Below, piece after piece: positions 14,845 to 23,687 of a DNA stretch of 64,000 bases. This DNA comes from Verrucomicrobiota bacterium (GTDB taxonomy: Bacteria; Verrucomicrobiota; Verrucomicrobiia; Opitutales; Opitutaceae), in contig JAEZUE010000037.1 of the NCBI GenBank assembly GCA_023443455.1, positions 1 through 64,000 of the forward strand, written 5' to 3'. The notes beneath the pieces were generated by a model. It saw only the letters and a list, made by a program, of their open reading frames with translations, did not search any database and had not been told where the DNA came from. The first letter of the stretch is position 1. Each line of letters begins with the position of its first letter. A program made the position numbers and the translations under genes.

Positions 14845-16206
14845 ATGAACACCGTCAAATACCTGCTCCCCGAAACCGACATCCCGACCGCCTGGTACAA
14901 CATCGCGGCCGACCTGCCCGTGCCGCTCCCGCCGGTCATCCACCCCGGCACGATGCAGCCGATCGGCCCCCAGGACCTCGCGCCCATCTTCCCGATGGCC
15001 GTCATCGAGCAGGAGGTTTCCACCGACCGTTGGATCCAGATTCCGGAGCCGGTTCGCGACATCTACCGCCAGTGGCGCTGCACCCCGCTGCACCGCGCCC
15101 GTCGCCTCGAGCAGTTCCTCGGCACCCCGGCCAAGATCTACTTCAAGAACGAGGGCGTCTCCCCCGCCGGCTCCCACAAGCCCAACTCCGCCATCCCGCA
15201 GGCCTACTACAACAAGCGCGAGGGCGTGAAGCGCATCATCACCGAGACCGGCGCCGGCCAGTGGGGCTCCTCGCTGGCGCTCGCCGGCACGTTCTTCGAC
15301 ATCGAGGTCCTCATCTACATGGTGAAGGTCAGCTACCACCAGAAACCCTACCGTCGCGCCCTGATGGAGACATGGGGCGGCAAGGTCATCGCCAGCCCCT
15401 CCGACACCACCGCCGCCGGCCGCGCCATCCTCGCCAACCATCCCGACAGCACCGGTTCGCTGGGCATGGCCATCGCCGAGGCCGTCGAGGTCGCCGCCCA
15501 GGATCCGCACGCCAAGTACGCCCTCGGCTCCGTCCTCAACCACGTCGCCCTCCACCAGACCGTCATCGGGCTGGAGGCGCTCAAGCAGCTCGAGGCCGCC
15601 GGCGACTACCCCGACGTCGTCATCGCCTGCGCGGGCGGCGGCAGCAACTTCGCCGGCATCGCCTTCCCCTTCCTCGGCAAGAAGCTGCGCGGCGAACGCG
15701 CCACCCGCGTGCTCGCCGTCGAGCCGGCCTCCTGCCCCTCGCTCACGAAGGGGAAATTCACCTACGACTTCGGCGACACCGCGCACCTCACCCCGCTCAT
15801 GAAGATGTACACCCTCGGCAACACCTTCGTGCCCGAGGGCATCCACGCCGGCGGCCTGCGCTACCACGGCATGTCCCCGATCGTCTCGCACCTCATGGCC
15901 CTCGGCCAGCTCGAGGCCCGCGCCTACCCGCAGCTCGGCTGTTTCGAGGCTGCGATGACCTTCGCCCAGACAGAAGGCCTCCTCCCCGCCCCCGAAAGCT
16001 CCCACGCCATCAAGGGCGCCATCGACGAAGCCCTCCGCTGCAAGCGGGAGAACAAGGCCGAGACGATCCTCTTCAACCTCTCCGGCCACGGCTATTTCGA
16101 CATGCCCGCCTACCAGGACTACCGCGCCGGCAAGCTCGTCGACCACGAGTACAGCCACGAGGATGTCGATCAGGCGCTCGCCGAGCTGCCCAAGGTCTCG
16201 CTCTGA
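14845..16206 (+). CDS. trpB: Tryptophan synthase beta chain, TrpB2 type
   Basis: A 453-residue PLP enzyme of the TrpB2 branch. The N-terminal extension (TAWYNIAADLP ... PIGPQDLAPIFP) is typical of TrpB2. The PLP lysine lies in SPAGSHKPNSA, the substrate-side motif is ITETGAGQWGSSLA, and the phosphate loop is AGGGSNFAG. It condenses serine and indole into tryptophan. No trpA or other trp gene is adjacent. TrpB2 proteins often work without the alpha subunit, scavenging indole, or serve as the only TrpB. The start at 14845 matches the family; the frame upstream is low in coding sense. A terminator follows directly. Confidence 0.95.
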   Translation: MNTVKYLLPETDIPTAWYNIAADLPVPLPPVIHPGTMQPIGPQDLAPIFPMAVIEQEVSTDRWIQIPEPVRDIYRQWRCTPLHRARRLEQFLGTPAKIYFKNEGVSPAGSHKPNSAIPQAYYNKREGVKRIITETGAGQWGSSLALAGTFFDIEVLIYMVKVSYHQKPYRRALMETWGGKVIASPSDTTAAGRAILANHPDSTGSLGMAIAEAVEVAAQDPHAKYALGSVLNHVALHQTVIGLEALKQLEAAGDYPDVVIACAGGGSNFAGIAFPFLGKKLRGERATRVLAVEPASCPSLTKGKFTYDFGDTAHLTPLMKMYTLGNTFVPEGIHAGGLRYHGMSPIVSHLMALGQLEARAYPQLGCFEAAMTFAQTEGLLPAPESSHAIKGAIDEALRCKRENKAETILFNLSGHGYFDMPAYQDYRAGKLVDHEYSHEDVDQALAELPKVSL

Positions 16207-16228
16207 GCGACGAGACTAGTTCCGACAC

Positions 16229-16257
16229 GTAGGGGCGCCGCTCACGGCGCCCTTTTT
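16229..16257 (+). terminator. Terminator hairpin of trpB (REP-like, GTAGGGGCG type)
   Basis: GGGCGCCG and CGGCGCCC form an 8-bp stem around CTCA, followed by TTTTT. The segment opens GTAGGGGCGCCGCTC, the same opening as the hairpin at 2397-2421, so a dispersed repeat seems to have been taken up as a terminator. Confidence 0.82.
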
Positions 16258-16272
16258 GTATCTGGTGAAATT

Positions 16273-16350
16273 TGTAGGAGCCTGCTTGCAGGCGATTTCG
16301 AATCCGCCAAGGGCGTGAATGCCCAGATCGCGTGCAAGCACGCTCCTACA
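16273..16350. repeat. REP doublet (two inverted 24-base units)
   Basis: The left unit TGTAGGAGCCTGCTTGCAGG at 16273-16296 and the right unit at 16327-16350, read on the minus strand as TGTAGGAGCGTGCTTGCACG, face each other across 30 bases. Each unit is itself a small hairpin (GCCTGC..GCAGGC). This layout and the GTAGGAGC head match REP elements best known from Pseudomonas, which are mobilised by RAYT transposases. Confidence 0.8.
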
Positions 16351-16450
16351 TTTCCACCCGGGGACGAATCGATCAGCCATCCCACATCTTCTTTCTTCCC
16401 TCGCCCCCGCCCCCGCCCCAGCCTGCGCGCCGCCACCACCGTCCACCGCC

Positions 16451-16945
16451 ATGCTTCCCTACAAGATCAGCGTCCTCGTCTTCGTCGAAAACCACGCCGG
16501 CGAACTTCTCCTCATCGAACGCGCCAAGGCGCCCAATGCCGGACTGTGGAGCCCGATCGGCGGCAAGCTCGAGATGCCCACCGGCGAGTCGCCCTTCGAG
16601 TGCGCCGCCCGCGAGGTCGGCGAGGAGATCGGCCTGCAGCTCGTGCCGGAGCGCGACCTGCACCTCTTCTCGATGATCGCCGAAAAGGCGTATGAAGGTT
16701 CCGGGCACTGGTTGATGTTCCTCTTCCGCTGCCGCGTGAAGGTCGACGCGCTGCCGCCCCACATCGACGAGGGCCGCTTCGCCTTCTTCTCCCGCGCGGC
16801 CATCGACACGCTCACCATCCCGCAGACCGACCGCCAGGCCCTCTGGTCGATCTGGGACAAGCACCGCGACGGCTTCGTCGCCCTGCGCGCCGACTGCCAC
16901 CCGTCGCAGCAGCTCGACATCACCATCGAGCAGGTTCTCGGATAA
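16451..16945 (+). CDS. Nudix hydrolase
   Basis: A 164-residue Nudix-fold protein that hydrolyses a nucleoside diphosphate linked to some other group; the substrate is unknown. The Nudix box reads GGKLEMPTGESPFECAAREV followed by GEEIGL. The catalytic REVGEEIGL is complete, but the loop before the first Glu is two residues longer (extra Pro-Thr) than in the usual G-X5-E. The start at 16451 gives the domain at residue 5 and a normal length. It stands alone between the REP doublet and a convergent gene whose stop is 27 bases away. Confidence 0.9.
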   Translation: MLPYKISVLVFVENHAGELLLIERAKAPNAGLWSPIGGKLEMPTGESPFECAAREVGEEIGLQLVPERDLHLFSMIAEKAYEGSGHWLMFLFRCRVKVDALPPHIDEGRFAFFSRAAIDTLTIPQTDRQALWSIWDKHRDGFVALRADCHPSQQLDITIEQVLG

Positions 16946-16972
16946 CGCGGCGCTCCCCGCTCCCCGCCCCCC

Positions 16973-17794
16973 TCACAGCCCGGTCTTGCTCTTCACCAGT
17001 TCGACGATCTCGGCGATGGCTTCGGGGGTGCCGGCGCAATACTGCAAAGGCTTCATCTTCAGGTCGAACTGTTGCAACGGGAATGGCGAGCCGTTGAAAA
17101 AGTGCATCGCTGCCCCCGTCTCGCGGGCGATCGCGGCGGCGGCGGCGATGTCCCAAACCTTCACGGTGAAATCCATGCACACGTCGATCATGCCGATCGA
17201 CGCGTACGTGAGGTGCAGCGCACCACTGCCGAAGCCGCGCAGCTTGTACTGGGTCAGCACGGCCGAGGCCAAGGGCAGGTAGCCCGCCTCGATCGGCGAG
17301 TGCGTCGCCACGATGCGCTCGTGCCGCCCGCTGCGCCCAAACTTCACCTCGATGCGCTCATCGTCCTGCCAGACACCGTGGCCGGGACCGCCGTGGAAAA
17401 GGCAACGGCGTCCCAGATCGTAGAGAAAACCGTAGGCCGGCTCACCCTCGTACAGCAGGCCGAGCGAGATCGCGGTCAACGGCACGCCAAGCGCGTAGTT
17501 GTTGGTGCCGTCGATCGGGTCGAGCACCCACGACCACGGGCTTTTCCGTGGAAACGGGTTCTCGCCGACCGAGAGTTCCTCGCTGAAGAAGTCGTCGCCG
17601 GCGAAGGCGGCGGAGAGCTCGTCGAAAATCCCCTTCGAAATCGCGAGGTCCGCATCGGTCACGCGCGAACCATCGTGTTTCCAATGGCTCGTCGCCCGAC
17701 CGAAGTTGGCGTGATAATACGCGGTCTGGGCCATCACGGCCTTGCGGCCGGCGGCGATTCGCGAAGTGAGTTCCGGTTGGTTGGATGCTGCCAC
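16973..17794 (-). CDS. Inositol monophosphatase-family phosphatase
   Basis: A 273-residue member of the Mg-dependent FIG superfamily (inositol monophosphatase, histidinol-phosphatase and 3'-phosphoadenosine nucleotidase types). The metal-binding motifs are all present: SRVTDADLAIS, EEL, WVLDPIDGTNNYALGVP and VWDIAAAAAIARETG. The exact substrate cannot be told from the sequence. The frame is open back to a TTG at 17944, but those 50 residues do not look like protein, so the GTG at 17794, just ahead of the first helix, is preferred. It is convergent with the Nudix gene. Confidence 0.85.
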   Translation of the reverse strand: MAASNQPELTSRIAAGRKAVMAQTAYYHANFGRATSHWKHDGSRVTDADLAISKGIFDELSAAFAGDDFFSEELSVGENPFPRKSPWSWVLDPIDGTNNYALGVPLTAISLGLLYEGEPAYGFLYDLGRRCLFHGGPGHGVWQDDERIEVKFGRSGRHERIVATHSPIEAGYLPLASAVLTQYKLRGFGSGALHLTYASIGMIDVCMDFTVKVWDIAAAAAIARETGAAMHFFNGSPFPLQQFDLKMKPLQYCAGTPEAIAEIVELVKSKTGL

Positions 17795-18126
17795 GCCACC
17801 GAAGAAGACGCGCCGCACGCGGTCTGGAAACTCAATAACGCGGGATTCGTACGGTGCACCGAAACAGGTTCCGGGGTCCAAGTCTCCGGCGAGCCGTGTG
17901 CTGTTCACCGTAAGCCGCGACGCTCCGACCCGGCCCGCCCGCAAGGCCGTGGCGCAGGCGTCCCTGCCTGCGACTCTTGGCTCCAGCCGGCCCCCGCACT
18001 CGCAGCCCCTACGCCGTCCCCTGCGGCATCATCCGCCACCGCCGGCACGGAGGCCGGCGCCACGCCTTCTCCCGGCAGGCGAACGCGTGGTACCGACGCC
18101 CGCGGACCCCAAATCGGTTCCGCTCC
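17795..18126. other. Intergenic region between hemD and the phosphatase gene
   Basis: About 330 bp with no supported gene. It contains a short GC-rich inverted segment near 17955 (GCAGGCGTCCCTGCCTGC) that resembles a small repeat hairpin. The upstream part may hold an N-terminal extension of the phosphatase if its TTG start at 17944 were used. Confidence 0.4.
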
Positions 18127-18939
18127 TCAGCCTGCGCCCGCAAACTTCTTCACGACCGCGGCCACGAGACCGTCCATCGTCGCCTCCTCGGCCTCGAAAT
18201 CCACCGGCATGCGCACCTTGCGCATCGCCTCGCTCGTCACAGGACCGAGGCTGCCGGCAAGCGGACGCTGCGCGCCGGGCCGCGGGGCCAGGGTCGAGGC
18301 CTGCTGCATGAACGACTCCACCGCGGAACCGCTGGCGAAGAGGATCGCATCGGCGCCATTCTGGCGGAAATCCGCGGCGGCATCCGAGCCGCCGGCTTCG
18401 ACGTTTTCCGTCGAATACACGGGCAGCTGGTCGACGATCGCCTCGAGTTCCAGAAGCCCCTTCATGACGACGTCGCGATTGCGGTCGCCGGTGACCACCA
18501 GGACCTTGAGGTTGTCCATCGACTCGAACTCGGCCATCGCGGCGACGAGCGCCTCGCCCACATGCTCCTTGGGCATCACGTCGACATCGAGGTGCAGCGC
18601 GGCCAGCTCCTTCGCCGTGCCCGGGCCGACCACCGCGATGCGCGCGCCGCCGAGGGCGCGGATGTCGCGGAAACGCCGGAAGAACTCGGCGAAGAAAAAC
18701 CGCACGCCGTTGGGGCTGGTGAAGACGAGCCACTCGTAGCCGGCGATCTCGCGGAACACCTCGTCGGCGATGTCGCCATCGGCCGCCGACACGATGCCGA
18801 TCAACGGCAGTTCCAGCACCGTCGCCCCGACGGCCGCGAGTTTGTTGCGCAACTCGGCCGACTGCTCCCGCGCGCGGGTGATGACGATGCGGCGTCCCTC
18901 GAGTGGACGGGCGGAGGAAGGATTGGCGGTGTCGCTCAT
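18127..18939 (-). CDS. hemD: Uroporphyrinogen-III synthase
   Basis: A 270-residue HemD-family protein that closes and inverts ring D of hydroxymethylbilane to give uroporphyrinogen III in haem, sirohaem and cobalamin synthesis. Recognisable parts are RRIVITRAREQSAEL at the N-terminus, YEWLVFTSPNGVRFFF, IAVVGPGTAKEL and the second-domain FASGSAVESF with LGPVTSEAMRK. HemD sequences diverge strongly, so the 4-base ATGA overlap with the upstream hemC is important support. No other haem gene is in view. Confidence 0.92.
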   Translation of the reverse strand: MSDTANPSSARPLEGRRIVITRAREQSAELRNKLAAVGATVLELPLIGIVSAADGDIADEVFREIAGYEWLVFTSPNGVRFFFAEFFRRFRDIRALGGARIAVVGPGTAKELAALHLDVDVMPKEHVGEALVAAMAEFESMDNLKVLVVTGDRNRDVVMKGLLELEAIVDQLPVYSTENVEAGGSDAAADFRQNGADAILFASGSAVESFMQQASTLAPRPGAQRPLAGSLGPVTSEAMRKVRMPVDFEAEEATMDGLVAAVVKKFAGAG

Positions 18940-19790
18940 GAAAGAAGCCCCAGCTCTTTGAGAACCCGGGCGGCGAAGTCAACGGGCGTGCTGCCGTCGT
19001 AGGTCCGGACCTGCCGGCCGCAGCGTTCGTGGTAGAGCCGCACCGTGCCGTCGTCGGCGGCGTGGGCGGCGAAGGCGATCTGACAACCGGCGCCGGTCAA
19101 TGCCTGGAAGGCGCGTTCGATCCCGACGCTGTGGCGCGTGGGCGCGTCGAGCAGCGGTGCGAAGCGCGCCTCGTCCTCGCGGCGGCATTGCACCGCCACC
19201 GCCCCCTGCCCCACCGCGGGCACCATCTCGTCGGGCGAGAGCGTCCGGAAGACCACGCCGGGCCACTCGTGGATGCCGAGGCGTTGCAGGCCGGCGGCCG
19301 CGAGGATCGTCGCATCGGCATCGCCCCGGGCGATCTTGGCGAGGCGCGTATCCACATTTCCGCGGATCTCGGAGAAACGCAGTTCCGGAAAAAGCGCCGC
19401 GATCTGCCCGCGGCGCCGCGGGCTGCCCGTGGCAAGCAGCGCCGGCACCGCGACACCTTCCCGCAACACGAGCACGTCGCGCGCATCATCGCGCCGCAGG
19501 TAGCCGGCCACGACCAGGTCGCCCTCGGCGGAGTCGCCCGGCAGATCCTTCGTGCTGTGCATGGCCAGCGTCGCTTCGCCGCTGCGCAGCGCGCTCTCGA
19601 TCTCCGCGGTGAAAAGCCCCTTGCCGCCCTGCTTCTCGAGCGACCACTCGAGTTTCTTGTCGCCGGTGGTCACGATCTTCAGCGCCTCGAAAACGGTGTC
19701 CGGCATGCGCGCCGAGAGGTGTGCGATCACGAGTTGAGTCTGGGCGAGCGCGAGCGGGCTCTTGCGGGTGGCGATGCGGAGCGGAGTCAC
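18936..19790 (-). CDS. hemC: Porphobilinogen deaminase (hydroxymethylbilane synthase)
   Basis: A 284-residue enzyme that polymerises four porphobilinogens into hydroxymethylbilane. It opens LRIATRKSPLALAQTQLV, carries MHSTKDLPGD and SEIRGNVDTRLAKI, and has the dipyrromethane-cofactor cysteine in GAGCQIAFAA. The GTG at 19790 is the start that fits family alignments (GTG-ACT-CCG-CTC); the open frame continues upstream through non-coding sequence. The stop overlaps the hemD start by 4 bases, so the pair is translationally coupled. Confidence 0.95.
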   Translation of the reverse strand: MTPLRIATRKSPLALAQTQLVIAHLSARMPDTVFEALKIVTTGDKKLEWSLEKQGGKGLFTAEIESALRSGEATLAMHSTKDLPGDSAEGDLVVAGYLRRDDARDVLVLREGVAVPALLATGSPRRRGQIAALFPELRFSEIRGNVDTRLAKIARGDADATILAAAGLQRLGIHEWPGVVFRTLSPDEMVPAVGQGAVAVQCRREDEARFAPLLDAPTRHSVGIERAFQALTGAGCQIAFAAHAADDGTVRLYHERCGRQVRTYDGSTPVDFAARVLKELGLLS

Positions 19791-20284
19791 GGGAAGAACC
19801 TGAGCGGGAGCCGCAGGCCGGAGCGAGCCGGTTTTTCCGGAACGATCGAAGCAGCGCGCGCCCCTCGCCTGCCGTTCATAAACGTCAAGGGAAGTCCCGG
19901 TCTGCCGGGCGTCCGCGCCCCGACGCCTGGCGCGCTCCTCCCTCCGACCACACCAATGGCCCCGGCTGCAACCGGCAAATTCTCGCGGATCGTCACACCG
20001 CCTGTACCGGGTTCCTCCCTCCCGAGGCTGATCCGCGTGTGGATCCAGGCTGAACCGAACACAGATTTTTGTCCCGATCGGGACAAAAATCTGTGTTCGC
20101 GTTTGTTCGCTGGTGCAGTCGCGGAGGGGCGTCCGGACATTCCCCCCGCGCTCATCCCTGCTTGGCTGTGCCGCTACGTGATGATGCTGTCGAGAGGCGC
20201 GCGTCGAGGAACGCGCGCCAAACCATCGGTGGCGAGCTTCCATCACGAGTGCTTCGCTCGGTCTCCTTCGTGATCGGCCCCTCG
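19791..20284. other. Gene-free region upstream of hemC
   Basis: About 490 bp with no supported gene. It contains a perfect 44-bp palindrome (20056-20099) and most of one copy of a dispersed repeat (20177-20309). The hemC promoter must lie here or further upstream; no clear -35/-10 pair was found. Confidence 0.5.
20056..20099. repeat. Perfect 44-bp palindrome
   Basis: The left arm begins CGAACACAGATTTTTGTCCC and runs 22 bases to the centre at 20077/20078 (GAT|ATC); the right arm is its exact reverse complement. Each arm contains an A/T run (TTTTT, AAAAA). The lack of a spacer suits a two-fold protein binding site or a cruciform more than a terminator. Confidence 0.85.
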
Positions 20285-20309
20285 TCACTCGTCACTCGAC
20301 CCAATGCTT
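20177..20309 (+). repeat. Dispersed repeat of about 135 bp, copy A
   Basis: It aligns at roughly 80% or better with the reverse complement of 45312-45451, including an unbroken core GCGCCAAACCATCGGTGGCG that continues into AGCTTCCA. The ends are related inverted repeats (GTCGAGAGGCG... against ...CTCGTCACTCGAC). It runs into the 3' end of the TPR gene and supplies that gene's last codons and stop. Confidence 0.82.
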
Positions 20310-21072
20310 ACGGCCAACGCCTCGAGCGCCGCCTTCGCTTCGGCGTGGTCGGGCTGGAGCGCGAGAACCGTCTCGAAGGCCGCCCGCGCCCTTCCCCGCT
20401 CGCCGGCCTTCAGTCGGGCCGCCCCGACCTGCGCATGCAGCCACGGATTGCTCGGCTGCAGCCGCAGGGCCCGCTCGTAGCACTCCGCGGCGTCGGCCCA
20501 CTGTTCCTGCCGTTCGCGAATCTGCGCGCGCAGGATCGCCCCGTCATACGGCGCGAGCGCCTCAGCGCGGGCGGCGTATTCGTCGGCTTTCCCCGCGTCG
20601 CCGCCCGCGATCGCCGGCGAGTACAGGTAGTAGTTCGCCAGTCCGAACAATCCGGGCACGTGGTGGGGGTCGAGTTCCACCGAGCGCTTGAAGGCGCGGA
20701 GCATGCGGGGGGCGACAAAGCCCTGTTGGAGGAACGCCAGCTCGCCGATCCGCGCGCCGAGGGCGCGGCCCAGCAATGACTGGAGCCCGGCGTTTTCGGG
20801 CAACGCCGCGGCCGCCTTCTCGGCATAACCGACGGCCTCCTTGTTGCGCTTCAGCTCCAGGCAACGCTCGGTGAGGAGAACACACGCCTCCACATCGGGC
20901 GGCGTGGCATCGCGAGCTGGGCGAGCACCGCTTCGGTGTTCGCCCAGTCGCCGGAGCGTGCGGCGGCGATTGCCGGGGCGCGCTCCGGCGTACTGCCGGG
21001 CGCGGCCTGCAGACCGGCGATTCCGAAGAGCACAAGGGCGCCGAGCGTACGGAGGGATCTGTTTGTATTCAT
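20285..21072 (-). pseudogene. Secreted TPR protein, interrupted by a frameshift
   Basis: The N-terminal part (signal peptide RTLGALVLFGIAGLQAAPG, then IAAARSGDWANTEAVLAQLA) is in one frame. The remainder (from TPPDVEACVLLTERCLELKR to the end) is in another. Inserting a single base near 20911 would join them smoothly. The body holds about four tetratricopeptide units (for example WADAAECYERALRLQPSNPW and ARAAFETVLALQPDHAEAKA). It would be a periplasmic scaffold protein of about 260 residues. The stop lies within a dispersed repeat. It is either a recent pseudogene or a base-call error. The permease gene lies upstream on the same strand. Confidence 0.72.
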
Positions 21073-21101
21073 GATGTAGTGCATGGGTAAAAGGATCCGC
21101 C

Positions 21102-23522
21102 TCACGGGCGCCGCAGCGCGACGGCGGGGGGAACGAACGCGGCCCGTAGCGCCGGTGCCGCCGCCGCGCCGACCGTCGCCAACGCCAACGCCCCGCCGAC
21201 CGCCGCGAGCAGCACCGGATCGATTTCACCGATCCCGGGCAGGCGGTGACGCAGGGCGCCTCCGAACGCGAGCACGCCCGCGCCCCCGATCGCCAGCCCG
21301 ACGGCCAACAGGCGCAGGGCCTCGCCGACGACGAGTCGGAGCACCGCCGCCGGGCTCGCGCCCAACGCCTGCCGCAGCCCGAACTCCCGGGTGCGCTGCG
21401 CCACGGCGAATGCGAGGCTCGCGTACACCCCGAGCAGGGTGAGCCCGAACGCGAGCGCGCCCAACCCGGCCAACAGCCCGGTGGCGAGGCGGGCGGAAAG
21501 CGCGGTCGCTCCGATGGCTTCCTCGAGCGGGACGAACTCGGTCGCCACCCCGGGGTCGACCCGCCCGATCGCCGCCCTCAACGCGGCCAGCGGCGCGCTG
21601 CGGAGATCGCGCACGCGCACCAGCAGCGTGGAGAAGAACCAGGTCGCCTGCCGCTGGGGCACGTAGTATTGCGCGGGCGGCGCATCGGCCAGGTTCTCCT
21701 GCCGCACATCGCCGACGATGCCCACGATCTCATGGTCGGATTGCGAGAGCCACGGCACGAGGCGCAGCCGCCGCCCCAGCGCCTCGCCGGCAGGCGCGAT
21801 CCGGCGGGCGAGGGTCTCGTTCACGATGATCACGGGGCGCCCGCGCTCGTCGTCGGCCGTGGTGAACATCCGGCCGGCCCGCAACGGAAGCGCCAGCGTG
21901 TCGAAGAACCCCGGCGACACCGGGTTGAGCACCGCCTCGTTGGCGCCATCGCTCGGCGGGGGCTCCCCCACCACCGTGTACGGATAACGCAACGTCACGC
22001 CAGCGAGCGGGGCCGAGGCGTCGACTGCGGCGGCCTCCACACCGGGCACGAGCGCGACCGCGTCGACAATGCGCTCGAAATACCGTGCAAGGTCGAGACT
22101 CGACTCGAACTGCGCCGACGGCGGCGCGACGCGGAGCGTCAACACGTTGGCCGGACGGAACCCCGTATCCGTAACCTGAAGCCCGACCAGCCCGCGGCCC
22201 AGCAGGGCCGCGCCCGCGAGCACGACGAAGGTGAGAGCGACCTGGGCGGCAACCAGTCCGCCCTGCAGGCGCCGGATCGCGATTCCCGGCCCGGTGCGGC
22301 CGCCCGACTCCTTGAGCACCGCGCCGATCTCCGAGCGCGCCGCCTGCCACGCCGGCAATGCCCCGGACACCAATCCCGCCACCACCGACAGGGCGGCGAC
22401 GACGAAGACCACGCCGGCGTCGACCGTGATCTCGTTCGCCCTCGGCACGAGGTGCGGCGGCAGGCGCCGCACGAACAGCACGACGACGCCGAACGCCCCG
22501 CCGATGCCAAGCGCGCCGCCGGCCAGACCGAGCAGGGCGTTCTCGAGCAGCACCTGGCGCAGCAGCGTGCCCGAGGTCGCCCCGAGGGCGCGGCGCACGG
22601 CCATCTCGTCGAGCCGGCGCAGCCCACGCGCCAGCAGCAGGTTCGCGAGATTGCTGCACGCGACGAGCAGCAGCAGCGAGGTCGCCGCGAGCAGGGCCCA
22701 GAGGCTGCGGCGCAGATTCGCGACCCGCATCTCCTGAAGCGGCGCGATCCGCAGCGTCCAGCCGCGGTTCGTCTCGGGATAACTGCGCGCGAGATCCGTC
22801 GCGATGGTGGCGACCTCCGCGCCCGCGCGGGACAGCGACACGCCGGGGGCCAGGCGCCCGACGGCCACCCAGAACCGCGAGTCGCGGGCGAAGTACTCCG
22901 GCGACTCCGGCGGAAACGCCAACCACACGTCGACGACGGCCGGCTCCCGTACCTTGCGCGGCATTACGCCGACGATCGTATGCGGCTGCTCGTTGAGCAC
23001 GACCGTGCGCCCCACCACCGCCGGATCGCCGTCGAAGCGCCGCAGCCACGCCGCGTGGCTGAGCACCGCGGCCCGCGGCGCGCCCAGCGGAAAATCGCCC
23101 GGGCCGAACGTGCGACCCGTGGCCGCGGCGACACCGAGGCTCGGGAAAAAGCCCTCGGTGACGAGCGCGGCCGTGAGCTGCACCGGCTGGGCGCCCGGGC
23201 GGGTCCACGTCGCGAAGTCCGGCCGATAGGCACCGAGGGCGGAAAACGAGCGGCACCGTTCGGCGAGGTCGCGGAAATCCGCGGCCGACAGCGCCGGCTG
23301 CACGATCGACCGGCCCTGATTGAGCGACTGGAAACCGACCAGTTCGGCCGGCCGGTGAAACGGCAGCGGACGAAGCAGCACGCCGTTGACGACCGAATAC
23401 ACCAGGGCGACCGCCCCGACTCCCGCCGCCAGCAGCCCGATCGCGAGCATCGAGAAGGCCGGCGAGCGGCGAAGTTGGCGGAAGGCCGAGCGGATCTCGG
23501 CAGGGAGGGCGGCGGGTTGCAT
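21102..23522 (-). CDS. FtsX/MacB-type ABC transporter permease
   Basis: An 806-residue permease of the kind with two MacB-like periplasmic domains and two FtsX blocks, common in Acidobacteria and Verrucomicrobia. The N-terminus carries EIRSAFRQLRRSPAFSMLAI and the first helix. FtsX block 1 is near residues 265-390 (LARGLRRLDEMAVRRALGAT) and FtsX block 2 near 690-800 (VAQRTREFGLRQALGASPAA). No ATPase is encoded nearby, so a partner must come from elsewhere. It is the third gene behind a sensor kinase and response regulator on the same strand, which suggests export of a signal or toxic compound. The start at 23522 drops a short unrelated extension. Confidence 0.87.
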   Translation of the reverse strand: MQPAALPAEIRSAFRQLRRSPAFSMLAIGLLAAGVGAVALVYSVVNGVLLRPLPFHRPAELVGFQSLNQGRSIVQPALSAADFRDLAERCRSFSALGAYRPDFATWTRPGAQPVQLTAALVTEGFFPSLGVAAATGRTFGPGDFPLGAPRAAVLSHAAWLRRFDGDPAVVGRTVVLNEQPHTIVGVMPRKVREPAVVDVWLAFPPESPEYFARDSRFWVAVGRLAPGVSLSRAGAEVATIATDLARSYPETNRGWTLRIAPLQEMRVANLRRSLWALLAATSLLLLVACSNLANLLLARGLRRLDEMAVRRALGATSGTLLRQVLLENALLGLAGGALGIGGAFGVVVLFVRRLPPHLVPRANEITVDAGVVFVVAALSVVAGLVSGALPAWQAARSEIGAVLKESGGRTGPGIAIRRLQGGLVAAQVALTFVVLAGAALLGRGLVGLQVTDTGFRPANVLTLRVAPPSAQFESSLDLARYFERIVDAVALVPGVEAAAVDASAPLAGVTLRYPYTVVGEPPPSDGANEAVLNPVSPGFFDTLALPLRAGRMFTTADDERGRPVIIVNETLARRIAPAGEALGRRLRLVPWLSQSDHEIVGIVGDVRQENLADAPPAQYYVPQRQATWFFSTLLVRVRDLRSAPLAALRAAIGRVDPGVATEFVPLEEAIGATALSARLATGLLAGLGALAFGLTLLGVYASLAFAVAQRTREFGLRQALGASPAAVLRLVVGEALRLLAVGLAIGGAGVLAFGGALRHRLPGIGEIDPVLLAAVGGALALATVGAAAAPALRAAFVPPAVALRRP

Positions 23523-23687
23523 GCCACCAGCGTCGCAGAATTCCGAAGCCACGGCCCGTGCCGTTGGTCATGGCCGGAAGTCATGATGGGGCGAGGCTCC
23601 GACGCCGGGGCGACTCGTCCCCGCCGGGCCACTTCGAGAAGGCAAACAGGGGTGGCGTGAGCGGCGCCCCGCGGTTCCGCCGACCTC

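Noticed and set aside
17795..17944. N-terminal extension of the inositol-monophosphatase-like gene from a TTG start
   Set aside because: The added 50 residues lack the pattern of a signal peptide or domain. A GTG lies directly before the first family helix.
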